This document shows positions 37,920 to 46,888 of a DNA stretch of 64,000 bases, one piece after another (position 1 is the stretch's first letter; every line of letters starts with the position of its first letter). Position numbers and translations under genes: made by a program. Under the pieces are notes generated by a model, which did not search any database, had not been told where the DNA came from, and was given only the letters and a program-made list of their open reading frames with translations. Location of the stretch: NCBI RefSeq assembly GCF_030373265.1, contig NZ_JAUCZC010000008.1:89636-153635 (forward strand), written 5' to 3'. The stretch comes from Blastomonas sp. (lineage in GTDB: Bacteria; Pseudomonadota; Alphaproteobacteria; Sphingomonadales; Sphingomonadaceae).

Positions 37920-40808
37920 TCAATATTTGAAGCGCGCACCCACGAAGAAGGTGCGGCCGAAATGGTTGTTCTCGTAATTGCGGTCGGCATCGAAGTCGGT
38001 GAAGCGATAGCGATAGGTGTCGGTCAGGTTGTTGCCTTCCAGCGACAGCTCGGCCCATTCGGTCAGCTTGTAGCGGAACGAGGCATCGAGGTTGAACTGC
38101 GATCCAAAGCCTTCCAGCACGTTGCCGGTTCCGCTGGCGCCTTCGTGGAAGCGGCTGCGATAGGTACCCATGACGCGGGCCGAGAAGGTGCCGTCGTCAT
38201 AATAGAAGGTGCCGTTGAAGGCGCGCTTGGAGACATTGGCAAGCGCCGCGGAGCGCACCACGTTGACCAGCGCTCCACCCGGCGCGATTGCCGGGCCCTG
38301 CACGGTGAAATCGGCATTGCTGTCGATGAAGGTCGCGTTGGCCAGGATCCCGAAATTGCCGAAAAAGCCGTCGGTGAATATCGTGAACGGAATCTGCGCG
38401 GCCAGTTCGATGCCCTTGAGCTTGGCCCCGGTGCCGTTGACGGTGGTGGTCAAGGTCCAGATCGGCTGGGTCAGCAGCGCCGGATTGAGCGCGGCGGGCG
38501 ATGACGGATTGAGCACCGAGACCGGCAGCCCGGTCTGGGCGAAGGTCGCCTCGGTGACAGCTGCCGACTGAGTGAAGCTGTCCACGTTCTTGATGAAGCC
38601 TGCGATCGACAGCAGCGCCTGCGGAGCGAAATACCACTCGATCGCGGCATCGTAATTGGTCGCGCGAAACGGATCGAGGAACGGGTTGCCGCTGTTGACG
38701 CGGAAGTTGAAGCCGTCCGCCGAACCGCCCGGGGTCAGCGAGCCCAGAGTCGGGCGGGTGATCACTTCTGCCGCGGCCAGACGCACGATCAGGTTCTGCG
38801 CGGGATACAAAGCGATGTTGGCCGACGGCAACCAGTCGTCATAGCTGCGCTCGACCACCGCCTCGACGCCGCTGACGAGGCCGTAGGACGACTGGTCAGT
38901 CTTCACATATCGGATGCCGGCATTGAGCGCGTATTCGAGGCCGAGCAGTTCACCCTTGGCATCGAACTGCAGATAGCCGCCCTTGGTGGTTTCCTGCACG
39001 CCGCGGTTGTTGCCGGCATCAAGCGCCAGCGGACGGTCGTAGAGGTTGGTGAACGCCGCTGCGGCGTCCAGATCAGGGACCAGCCAGGCATTGGTGTTGC
39101 CCTCCGGCTGCCCTGCCCTGCCCAGGTTGAACATTTCGGACAACGCGTCGGTGACCGGGAATCCATAGACCGCAGTCGGGCCGAACAGGCTGGTGGGCGA
39201 ACAGGTCAACGTGCCGAGCACGCGGTCGACACCGCCATTGCCGCACACCGCGGTATCGCGGGTGAACGCCTGGGTGTCGAAATTGAACCGCCGCCACATG
39301 GCGCCCGCCTTGATCGTGAAGCCCTCGGCCACGTCCCATTCGGTGCGCAGCTGCGCGGTCTTGAACCGGTTCTCGATGATCGAGGGACGGTCGCGGATTT
39401 CGGCGAGCTGGAACACCGACGGATCGGTCACGCTGGTGCCGAAGGTTAGCTGCGGCCGCTTCATGTCGGTATAGTCGTAGCTATAGCCCTGCGCGTCGCG
39501 GTCATCGAACACGATCGTGGTTTCGACGGGGATATCGGCCTTGGACTTGGACAGGCCACCCAGCAGGGTGAAGCGGAAAGTGTCAGAGACATCCTGATCC
39601 CAGGCGCCGCCGACCTGATAGAATTCGGTCGTGCTCTCGCGCAGATAATGCTCGGTGCGCACCCAGGCATCGTTGAGCGTCGCCGAGATCATGTTGTTGT
39701 TGGCGTCGTACACCGGATTGATGACGTCGATCGACCGCTCGTTGGAGCGCAGCAGCACTTCGCCCCAGCGTTCGCGCCGGTCGCTGTTGAAGTTGGAATA
39801 CAGCCCGTCGATCGAGAATTTGGTGGCATCCGAGGGCGCGAACTGGATCGACCCGGTGATCCCGAGACGCTCGCGGTCGTGCTTGACCTCGCCATAGCGC
39901 GGAATGCGCGGGTGGAAGGCAAGCGCGGCCTGGTCGCACGCGGCGCTGCGGCCGTTGGTATACACGCCGCCGGTGTTGGGGCGCGCTGCCAGGTTGGTCG
40001 CGCTGGCGGTAAAGCAGGGCGCGCCGTTGACCGAATCGAACCGGGCCTGCGACCAGCGCACGGTGTTGTTGCCCAGCTCGAGCACCTGGGTCTTCTGATA
40101 CGCTGCCGAGACCGAGACGCCGAAGGTGCCGGCATCGTTGCGCCAGCTCAGCAGCCCGGCGAGCCGCGGCCCGACATAGTCCGAAAGGTCATTGTAGCTG
40201 GCAACCAGCGAGGCGACCCCGGTGAGGCCAGCCTTGGCGGCGAGCGGGTTGCCGGTGTTGAGATCGACCACCGCGCCCAGCGAACCTTCGTCGAGGCTGG
40301 CTTCGGCGGTCTTGTGGACGACGATCGAGCTGAACAGTTCGGAAGCGAACACGTTGAAGTCGAAGGCGCGGTCGCGGTTGGCCGAAGCGCCGTCGGTGGA
40401 GGTGGCGACGGTTTCGAGCCCGTTGAGGCGGACGCGGGTGAACTGGCTGGACAGACCGCGCACGGTGATCGACCGGCCCTCGCCCGCATCGCGCGAGATC
40501 GAGATGCCGGGAATGCGCTGCAGCGATTCCGCCAGGTTCTGGTCGGGGAATTTGGCGATGTCTTCGGCGACGATCGCATCGACCGAGCCGACCGTGGTGC
40601 GCTTGAGGTTGATCGCGGCTTCGAGCGACTGGCGAAAGCCGGTGACGACGATTTCATCGACCGAGACGGGCTCGTCTTCGGCGACCTGCTGCTGCGCGCT
40701 GGCCTCTTGCGCCTGGGCGGTTCCGGCGGCGCCAAGCGCGCACCCCGCGAGCAATGCCATCTTCAAGAACGAAACGCGCGAACCCCGCGGCGAAATCTGA
40801 CTGCCCAT
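37920..40808 (-). CDS. TonB-dependent receptor, carbohydrate type
   Basis: 962 residues: signal peptide ending AQAQ (about residue 34), plug domain with VDEIVVTGFRQSLEAAINLK and PDQNLAESLQRIPGISISRD, and a barrel ending TFFVGARFKY. This is the subgroup found in polysaccharide loci of Caulobacter and sphingomonads. Likely imports pectic oligosaccharides across the outer membrane. A TGACACCGGT operator lies 38 bases before the ATG, and PL1 is divergent on the other side of the spacer. Confidence 0.9.
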   Translation of the reverse strand: MGSQISPRGSRVSFLKMALLAGCALGAAGTAQAQEASAQQQVAEDEPVSVDEIVVTGFRQSLEAAINLKRTTVGSVDAIVAEDIAKFPDQNLAESLQRIPGISISRDAGEGRSITVRGLSSQFTRVRLNGLETVATSTDGASANRDRAFDFNVFASELFSSIVVHKTAEASLDEGSLGAVVDLNTGNPLAAKAGLTGVASLVASYNDLSDYVGPRLAGLLSWRNDAGTFGVSVSAAYQKTQVLELGNNTVRWSQARFDSVNGAPCFTASATNLAARPNTGGVYTNGRSAACDQAALAFHPRIPRYGEVKHDRERLGITGSIQFAPSDATKFSIDGLYSNFNSDRRERWGEVLLRSNERSIDVINPVYDANNNMISATLNDAWVRTEHYLRESTTEFYQVGGAWDQDVSDTFRFTLLGGLSKSKADIPVETTIVFDDRDAQGYSYDYTDMKRPQLTFGTSVTDPSVFQLAEIRDRPSIIENRFKTAQLRTEWDVAEGFTIKAGAMWRRFNFDTQAFTRDTAVCGNGGVDRVLGTLTCSPTSLFGPTAVYGFPVTDALSEMFNLGRAGQPEGNTNAWLVPDLDAAAAFTNLYDRPLALDAGNNRGVQETTKGGYLQFDAKGELLGLEYALNAGIRYVKTDQSSYGLVSGVEAVVERSYDDWLPSANIALYPAQNLIVRLAAAEVITRPTLGSLTPGGSADGFNFRVNSGNPFLDPFRATNYDAAIEWYFAPQALLSIAGFIKNVDSFTQSAAVTEATFAQTGLPVSVLNPSSPAALNPALLTQPIWTLTTTVNGTGAKLKGIELAAQIPFTIFTDGFFGNFGILANATFIDSNADFTVQGPAIAPGGALVNVVRSAALANVSKRAFNGTFYYDDGTFSARVMGTYRSRFHEGASGTGNVLEGFGSQFNLDASFRYKLTEWAELSLEGNNLTDTYRYRFTDFDADRNYENNHFGRTFFVGARFKY

Positions 40809-40845
40809 GTTCTATCCCCTCCCAATTGCCCTTTTCGGGCCTATT

Positions 40846-40858
40846 GCTACCGGTGTCA
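40846..40858. promoter_or_regulatory. LacI-type operator, site A (TonB receptor)
   Basis: GCTACCGGTGTCA on the plus strand; on the minus strand it contains TGACACCGGT. It sits 38 bases upstream of the TonB receptor ATG. Confidence 0.7.
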
Positions 40859-40978
40859 AAGGAGAAGACGCGAACACGCCCAGACCTTGTCGACACCCCT
40901 GCTCCTGCACCCGTACAGATCGCCTGCCGGGCCTATGCTGTCTTCGCGGCTCCCAGTAGCCAAGGCGATGCCCCGTCA

Positions 40979-40995
40979 CGGTAACCGGTGTCATT
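40979..40995. promoter_or_regulatory. LacI-type operator, site B (pectate lyase)
   Basis: CGGTAACCGGTGTCATT, 57 bases upstream of the pectate lyase ATG. Nearly identical to sites C and E. Confidence 0.75.
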
Positions 40996-41051
40996 ATGTA
41001 TTGCCCTCAAGTCGGGCGTCTGTCAATAACCATGCAACGGGAGAGAAAAAC

Positions 41052-42410
41052 ATGCTTGCAAGCCTTGGAAAAACCCTTTGCGTTGGCGCTTTTGTCCTAA
41101 CCAGCCTGGCCTTGGTCCCAACTGTGGCCACCGCCGAGCCGCACCCAGCAGACCCCAGCCGAGGCGGCGCTGGCGGACGAATCATCAAGGTGACCACGCT
41201 GGCCAAATCGGGTCCGGGATCGTTTGCCGCAGCGCTCGCCGCCAAAGGTCCGCGCATCATCGTGTTCGAGGTCGGCGGCATAATCGATCTGGAGCGCAGC
41301 TCGCTCAATGTCACCGAACCCTTTGTCACCATCGCCGGGCAGACCGCGCCGTCGCCGGGGATCACCCTGATCAAGGGCGGTATCGACGTGAAGACGCATG
41401 ATGTCGTGGTTTCGCACTTGCGGGTGATGACCGGTGCAGACGGCCAGGCGCGGCTGTCAGGCTGGGAAGCGGACGCCTTTTCCACCGTCGCCGCGCGCAA
41501 CGTCGTGGTCGAGCATTGCAGCTTTCTGTGGGCGGTGGACGAGAACATGTCCGCTTCGGGCCCGCGCTTTACGGGCAGCACCGTCGAAGAGTGGCGCGCC
41601 GGGACCAGCCACCATATCGTCTTTCGCGACAATCTTGCAGCAGAAGGCCTTGCGGTTTCCAGCCACCCCAAGGGCGAGCACTCCAAGGGGTCGCTGATCC
41701 ACGACAACGCCACCCACATCACCTTCTACCGCAACGTCTGGGCGCACCATGTCGAGCGCTCGCCTTTGGTCAAGGGCGGGGCGCAGATCGCGATGATCAA
41801 CAACCTGATCTATAACCCTCAGCACCGCGCGGTGCACTACAACCTGATGAATCTCGAGTGGCTGGGCCAGGAATACGTCACCGGCGAGATCACTGCGGTC
41901 GGCAATGTCATGCGCGGCGGCAACGATACCAATGAGGGTCTGCCGTTCCTGATGCTGGGCGGCGACGGGGACCTCGCCTATTACGGCAAGGACAACCGCG
42001 CGGTCGATCGGCACGGCAGTCCGCTGCCCGAGTTCGGACGCTATGGCGAGACGAAGGCGAAGCTGATCACCGCCAAGGCACCGCTGGCCGATGTGTCGCA
42101 ATACCGCATCCTGCCCTCGGGCGAGGTCGAAACGTCCTTGCTGCAAACCGCAGGCGCGCGGCCCTGGGATCGCGCACCCGATGACATCCGCGTGCTGTTC
42201 TTCGTCGCCGAAGGCCGCGGCGATATCATCGACGACGAGAGCGAGCTCGGCGGCTATCCCAAACTTGCGCCAACGTCCGCGCGCTTCGTCGAGGCCGATT
42301 GGAACCTCGACACGATGACCCCGAAATCGGGTCTTTATCCGGGCCAGAAGGCCGCCGCCCAGGAATCGCTGTCCGCGCGTGACCGCGAGATGCGGCAACC
42401 CCGGCGATGA
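41052..42410 (+). CDS. Pectate lyase, polysaccharide lyase family 1
   Basis: 452 residues, signal peptide 1-28 (ending ATAE). Parallel beta-helix enzyme with GGIIDLERSSLNVTEPFVTI, AGQTAPSPGITLIKGG and the calcium-site region VDENMSASG. Cleaves polygalacturonate by beta-elimination, giving 4,5-unsaturated ends. ATG at 41052 follows a purine-rich GGGAGAGAAAAAC. Its stop overlaps the start of the cupin gene (ATGA). Confidence 0.88.
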   Translation: MLASLGKTLCVGAFVLTSLALVPTVATAEPHPADPSRGGAGGRIIKVTTLAKSGPGSFAAALAAKGPRIIVFEVGGIIDLERSSLNVTEPFVTIAGQTAPSPGITLIKGGIDVKTHDVVVSHLRVMTGADGQARLSGWEADAFSTVAARNVVVEHCSFLWAVDENMSASGPRFTGSTVEEWRAGTSHHIVFRDNLAAEGLAVSSHPKGEHSKGSLIHDNATHITFYRNVWAHHVERSPLVKGGAQIAMINNLIYNPQHRAVHYNLMNLEWLGQEYVTGEITAVGNVMRGGNDTNEGLPFLMLGGDGDLAYYGKDNRAVDRHGSPLPEFGRYGETKAKLITAKAPLADVSQYRILPSGEVETSLLQTAGARPWDRAPDDIRVLFFVAEGRGDIIDDESELGGYPKLAPTSARFVEADWNLDTMTPKSGLYPGQKAAAQESLSARDREMRQPRR

Positions 42411-42838
42411 GCGGCCTGCTCGCGCTGCTGCTGCTCGCCGCGCCGCCGATGGCGGTGATCGACGAGGCCGATACCGTGCGCCGCGAACCGCCGCCGCACG
42501 GCGCGATCGGCATGAGCACGGCGTGGCGGATCAGCGACCATGCGCCGCAGCCGCGCCGGATGGAGTTCCGCCGCCGCACGCTCGATATCGGGTCGGCGAT
42601 CGGCGAGCACCCAATCGCGCATGACGAGGTCTATTATGTGCTCGATGGCGAGGGCGAGGTCGTCTCGGACGGCCAACGCGCGACGCTGAAACCCGGGATG
42701 ACCGCGTATCTCTACGATGGCGCGGTGGTCGGGATCTGGCAGAAGGGGGACAAGCCGCTGGCGCTGATCATCGCTTATCCGGTTGCCGAACCCAAGCAGG
42801 CGCCGGTCAGCTCCCCGGCTGAACGTAAGGAGCCCTAG
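42407..42838 (+). CDS. Exported cupin protein, possibly KdgF-like
   Basis: 143 residues. A hydrophobic N-terminus (LLALLLLAAPP) suggests export. The single cupin barrel shows HPIAHDEVYYVLDGEGEV, then LKPGMTAYL and a GIWQKGD strand. KdgF, a small cupin, linearises unsaturated galacturonate in pectin pathways, and the ATGA junction with pectate lyase makes a similar role attractive. However KdgF is cytoplasmic and the histidine spacing differs from the classic HxH(x3-4)E, so this is a guess. The last 32 bases overlap the convergent carboxylesterase gene. Confidence 0.72.
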   Translation: MSGLLALLLLAAPPMAVIDEADTVRREPPPHGAIGMSTAWRISDHAPQPRRMEFRRRTLDIGSAIGEHPIAHDEVYYVLDGEGEVVSDGQRATLKPGMTAYLYDGAVVGIWQKGDKPLALIIAYPVAEPKQAPVSSPAERKEP

Positions 42839-44348
42839 CCCACAATTCGCGCTCCCAGCGGCGCGGGTTGTTGACGACCATCGCCGTGCTATCGCCCACC
42901 ACCAAAGTCGCGCGATCGGGCAGCGTATAAGGCAACCACTGCGCCAGCCCCGGCGTTCCGGTCTTGGCCAGCCCGACAAACGCCTGCATCATCGCATCGC
43001 GTGTCGCGCGTGCACCGGCGTCTGTCCCGCTCATGCTGCCCGGCGCATCGAGCGTGCCGAAGACGTAAGGAATGTCGTCGGTGTGCGCCGCGCCGCGCAA
43101 GGGATCAATCGGCGACGCGCGGTCGAGCTGGTAGACCCAGGTCGCCGCCGCACCCGCCTTGGCGCGTTCGTCCGCCTCGATCACCTGCCCGGGCCACGAT
43201 CGGCCTGCGGTGGTCGCGGAATAGAAAATCCGCTCGGGGCTCCAGTCGGGATAGCGCGCGCGGTACTGCGCAACGACCCAGTCGACATCGAGGTCGATCT
43301 TGATCTCGGGGGCGATCCGCGCGGCAAGGTTGTCCCAGCCCAGAGCGTTGAGCTTCGCGCCTTTGGGATCGATGAACGCGCGCGTCTCTTCGCGCGTGTT
43401 GCCCAGGATCATCGGGACATGCAGCGACTGCGGCGCGGCATCGGGCCAGAACGGGTGTCGCGGCAAGTTGGCCATGTCGAGCACCGGGCCGAAATAGACC
43501 GCGCCGCCCATCACCGGATCGGTCGCGGTCAGCGCCTCGACGATGCGCTCGGACGGGACGGTCAGCAGGCCATCGGTATCGCCCGGTTGCAGCCCCAGCG
43601 CCGCAATCAGCGCCTGTGTCCGCTTCCAGGCATTGCCCGGCCCGCTTGCGGTCACCTGCTGTCCGCTCATCGTTGCCGCGCTGTGGAACAGGCCATCGGC
43701 TTCGGGCATCGCCATCAGCGTTGCGATCTTCGCTCCGCCGCCCGACTGGCCGAACACCATCACCCGCGCCGGATCGCCGCCGAAGCGCGCGATATTGTCG
43801 CGCACCCATTGCAGCGCGAGGATCAGGTCGAGCTGGCCCAGATTGCCGCTGTCGGCAAAGCGCTCGCCCAGCGGCTTGAGCCAGGCATAGCCGAACGCGT
43901 TGAGCCGGTGGTTGACCGTAACGACCACCACATCGCCGCTTGCTGCCAGCCTGTGCCCATGGGTCAGCGGATCGGTGACGGTACCGTTGGAATAGGCACC
44001 GCCATGGAAATAGACCATCACCGCGCGCTTCGCAGCAGGGTTGGCCTCGGGCGTCCAAACATTGAGGAACAGGCAATCCTCGGACTGCGGCAGGTCCGGG
44101 TTGCCCCGCTGCGGCGCGATCGGCGCGAAGGCCTGCGTCTTGATATCGCGGTCGATCGGTTCGGCCACCGCGCGGGCAAAGCGCTGCGCACGGCCATAGC
44201 GGATGCCCTTGAACGCTTGCACGCCGTCTTCGCGCAATCCGGTGAAGCGCCCCACTTTGGGGTCGCGGACCTGCGCCAGCGCAGGGGTCGCGATCAGCGC
44301 CGCGCCGCCGCCCAGCAATGTGCGCCGGGTCAGATCAACGCCGGACAT
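42807..44348 (-). CDS. Type B carboxylesterase, twin-arginine exported
   Basis: 513 residues. DLTRRTLLGGGAALIATPAL is a twin-arginine signal. Family motifs: SEDCLFLNVWTP (89-100), oxyanion FHGGAY, nucleophile S202 in VFGQSGGGAK, glutamate region and late histidine GAAHTDDIPYVFG. Probably removes methyl, acetyl or aryl esters of pectin fragments in the periplasm. Overlaps the KDG kinase end by 14 bases, so it is the last gene of the dhuI-kduD-kdgK set. Confidence 0.85.
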   Translation of the reverse strand: MSGVDLTRRTLLGGGAALIATPALAQVRDPKVGRFTGLREDGVQAFKGIRYGRAQRFARAVAEPIDRDIKTQAFAPIAPQRGNPDLPQSEDCLFLNVWTPEANPAAKRAVMVYFHGGAYSNGTVTDPLTHGHRLAASGDVVVVTVNHRLNAFGYAWLKPLGERFADSGNLGQLDLILALQWVRDNIARFGGDPARVMVFGQSGGGAKIATLMAMPEADGLFHSAATMSGQQVTASGPGNAWKRTQALIAALGLQPGDTDGLLTVPSERIVEALTATDPVMGGAVYFGPVLDMANLPRHPFWPDAAPQSLHVPMILGNTREETRAFIDPKGAKLNALGWDNLAARIAPEIKIDLDVDWVVAQYRARYPDWSPERIFYSATTAGRSWPGQVIEADERAKAGAAATWVYQLDRASPIDPLRGAAHTDDIPYVFGTLDAPGSMSGTDAGARATRDAMMQAFVGLAKTGTPGLAQWLPYTLPDRATLVVGDSTAMVVNNPRRWERELWARAPYVQPGS

Positions 44349-45351
44349 CGCCGCCTGATGCCGAGAACGCCGCCAGTTCGGCCGCGCCGATCAGGCACAT
44401 GTCGCCCGGCAGCGAATGCTTGAGCGCGGCGAGCGCCAGCCCGGTTTCGGCCATCGCCTGCTCGCTGCCGCCTTGCAGATACTGGTGCAACACGCCTGCG
44501 GCAAACGCATCGCCGGTCCCGATCCGGTCGACGATTCCGGTGACGTCGATCTCGGCGGTCTGGTGCTTGCCCTGGCGGGTATCAACGCGTGCCGCGATCC
44601 GGTGATGATCGCTGCTCACCACATGGCGCGCGGTCGAGGCCATCAGCTCGAGCTTGGGGAAGGCCGCGAACGCCGCATCCACCGCCTCGCGCCGCCGCTC
44701 GGCGCCATCGCCCGAGAAGGTCTTGCCCAGCAGCAGCGAGATATCGCGGTGGTTGCCGATCAGCACGGTTGCCGCTCCCACCAGATCGGTGAGGATGGCG
44801 CGCGGGTCGCTGTCCCACGCATCCCACAGCAATGCGCGGTAATTGCCGTCGAGGCAGATCGGCACGTTTGCTGCCTGCGCTGCAGCAACGGCGGCGCGGG
44901 TCAGCGCGACCCCGCCGGGTCCCAGCGCCGGGGTGATCCCCGACAGATGCAGCAAAGCCGCGCCGTCGAGCGCGCCGGCAAAATCGAATGCGTCCGGTTC
45001 GCACAGTGCAAACGCCGATCCGGCGCGGTCATAGGTGATCGAAGAGGGGCGCAGCCCCGCGCCGGGCTCGAGGAAATACAGCCCCATCCGTCCGGCACCG
45101 CGCGCGATGAAGCGGGTGTCGATCCCCGCCGCGCCAAGCTCGGCGCGCGCCTTGTCGCCCAGCGGGCTGTCGGGCAGCAAAGTCACCATCCGCGTCGTGT
45201 GGCCAAGCGAGGCGAGACCAGCGGCGACATTGGCCTCCGCCCCGCCGACCGCCATTTCGAGCGATTGCGTCTGGACCATAAGCCTGGCACCCGGCGGCGA
45301 GAGCCGCAGCAGCATCTCGCCAAAGCAGACGATCGGTCCGGTCATGCTCAT
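44335..45351 (-). CDS. kdgK: 2-keto-3-deoxygluconate kinase (PfkB family)
   Basis: 338 residues. Phosphorylates KDG to KDPG. Opening IVCFGEMLLRLSPPG and GGAEANVAAGLASLG are typical KdgK; the catalytic motif is DRIGTGDAFAAGVLH. The ATG at 45351 overlaps the dehydrogenase stop (ATGA). The aldolase Eda, which would use its product, is not in the window. Confidence 0.9.
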   Translation of the reverse strand: MSMTGPIVCFGEMLLRLSPPGARLMVQTQSLEMAVGGAEANVAAGLASLGHTTRMVTLLPDSPLGDKARAELGAAGIDTRFIARGAGRMGLYFLEPGAGLRPSSITYDRAGSAFALCEPDAFDFAGALDGAALLHLSGITPALGPGGVALTRAAVAAAQAANVPICLDGNYRALLWDAWDSDPRAILTDLVGAATVLIGNHRDISLLLGKTFSGDGAERRREAVDAAFAAFPKLELMASTARHVVSSDHHRIAARVDTRQGKHQTAEIDVTGIVDRIGTGDAFAAGVLHQYLQGGSEQAMAETGLALAALKHSLPGDMCLIGAAELAAFSASGGDVRR

Positions 45352-46106
45352 CGCGCCAGCCATCCGCCATCGACCGCCAGGATATGGCCGGTCACGTAAT
45401 CCGATGCGGGCGATGCCAGGAACAAAGCTGCGCCTGCGATATCCTGCGGCCGTCCCCAGCGCCCTGCGGGGATGCGCTCCATGATCTGGCGGTTGCGGGT
45501 CTCGTCGGCCTGCAAAGCTGCGGTGTTGTTGGTGCTGATATAGCCCGGCGCGATCGCGTTGACCTGAACGCCCTTGGGGGCGAGCTCGTTGGCCATCGCC
45601 TTGGTGACCCCGCCGACACCCGACTTGGCCGCGGCATAGCTCGGCACCCGCACCCCGCCCTGAAAGGTCAGCAGCGAGGCGATGTTGATGATCTTGCCCG
45701 ATCCGCGTTCGGCCATGTGGCGCGCTGCGGCCTGGCTGAGGAAGAACAGCGTTTTCAGATTGGTGTCGATCACCGCATCCCAGTCTTCCTCGCCGAACTC
45801 GAGCAGATCGGCGCGGCGGATGATGCCGGCATTGTTGACCAGGATATCGATGCTGCCCAGCCCCGCCAGCGCCTCGTCGACCACGCGGCCCACCGGCGCG
45901 ATCGAGCCGAAGTCGGCGGTGATGTTCACCGCCTTGCGTCCGGTCGCCTCAATCGCGGCGAGCGTTTCGGTCGGCTCCGAGCGGCCCGCCACCGCGACAT
46001 CGACGCCAGCCTGCGCCAGCGCGACCGCGATCGCCTGGCCGATGCCTGTGTTGGCGCCGGTGACGAGCGCGGTCTTGCCCGCAAGATCGAAGGGGCTGGT
46101 TGTCAT
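45348..46106 (-). CDS. kduD: SDR dehydrogenase, KduD/DhuD type
   Basis: 252 residues. Short-chain dehydrogenase with TGANTGIGQ (19-27), NNAGI, and the Ser...Tyr-x3-Lys set ending PSYAAAKSG. The long similarity to 2-deoxy-D-gluconate 3-dehydrogenase (RRADLLEFGEEDWDAVID, DGGWLAR end) fits KduD, which reduces a diketo-uronate to KDG. GGGG lies eight bases before the ATG at 46106. Lies between isomerase and KDG kinase, in pathway order. Confidence 0.88.
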   Translation of the reverse strand: MTTSPFDLAGKTALVTGANTGIGQAIAVALAQAGVDVAVAGRSEPTETLAAIEATGRKAVNITADFGSIAPVGRVVDEALAGLGSIDILVNNAGIIRRADLLEFGEEDWDAVIDTNLKTLFFLSQAAARHMAERGSGKIINIASLLTFQGGVRVPSYAAAKSGVGGVTKAMANELAPKGVQVNAIAPGYISTNNTAALQADETRNRQIMERIPAGRWGRPQDIAGAALFLASPASDYVTGHILAVDGGWLAR

Positions 46107-46126
46107 TCTCATTTCCCCTGAAGGCT

Positions 46127-46765
46127 TCAGCCTGCGACCTCGCGCAGATAGCCGACGATATCCTGATCGGTTGCGTTGGCGTAGAAGTACTCGGCAAAAC
46201 GCTCGCCTGCAATCGCCGCCTTGAGCAGATCCTGATCGACGGTCTTGAGCACGGTCAGCATGTCGCGGCAGGTAACCGCCTTGAGGTCCTTGAGAATGCC
46301 GCGGTTGGTGCGCATGATCTCGGCGCGCTCCTTGGGATAGCCAAGCCCGCGTTCGCCGTCGAACAGCTTGCCATAGACATCGCGCAGGTTGAGCTCGGCG
46401 GCCCAGCCGAAGCCTTTGGCATAGGGCATCGAGATCGCGTTGCCGTCGTTGATCTGGCCGAACAGGAAGGCGTCGGTCGGGTCGATCACGAGGCCGCAGA
46501 ACACGCCGGGCATCGCGTTGCAGGCGAGCATCGACCCCATCCCGGTGCCGCACCCGGTGACGACGAAATCGGCGGCGCCCGAGTTAAGCAGGATGCCGGT
46601 GAGCAGGCCGTTCATCACGTAGGTCAGCGAGGCCTTGTCCTCGGCAGAATACATTCCGTAGTTGAACACCTGGTGGCCCAAAGGCTCGGCGACTTCGGTC
46701 AGCGCTTCGTGGATGACGGTGTTCTTGGCAGCCTGGCTGTTCTCGGTGATCAGGGCGATCTTCAT
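46127..46765 (-). CDS. dhuI: RpiB/LacAB-family isomerase, DhuI-like
   Basis: 212 residues. Sugar-phosphate-isomerase fold (MKIALITENSQAAKN start, GCGTGMGSMLACNAMPG phosphate-loop-like motif). In pectin and glycosaminoglycan pathways, RpiB-family DhuI replaces the cupin KduI in isomerising 4-deoxy-threo-hexosulose uronate. The adjoining KduD and KdgK genes support that role. AGAGGAC lies before the ATG; an operator is 62 bases upstream. No KduI gene is seen in the window. Confidence 0.8.
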   Translation of the reverse strand: MKIALITENSQAAKNTVIHEALTEVAEPLGHQVFNYGMYSAEDKASLTYVMNGLLTGILLNSGAADFVVTGCGTGMGSMLACNAMPGVFCGLVIDPTDAFLFGQINDGNAISMPYAKGFGWAAELNLRDVYGKLFDGERGLGYPKERAEIMRTNRGILKDLKAVTCRDMLTVLKTVDQDLLKAAIAGERFAEYFYANATDQDIVGYLREVAG

Positions 46766-46826
46766 AAATGTCCTCTCGTTTATGGCGCGGGTGCGCGCCG
46801 GGGCCTCGGGCCCGTTGCTGAAGTGA

Positions 46827-46842
46827 CGGTAACCGGTGTCAT
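46827..46842. promoter_or_regulatory. LacI-type operator, site C (dhuI operon)
   Basis: CGGTAACCGGTGTCAT, identical to site B over these 16 bases and 62 bases upstream of dhuI. Controls the dhuI-kduD-kdgK-esterase set. Confidence 0.75.
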
Positions 46843-46888
46843 ACTAACGTGCAACCCCATATTGGGGAGCAGCGGGCAAGCGCGCGGC

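Noticed and set aside
42407..42838. Calling the cupin KduI
   Set aside because: Far too short for KduI (about 280 residues) and lacks its motifs.
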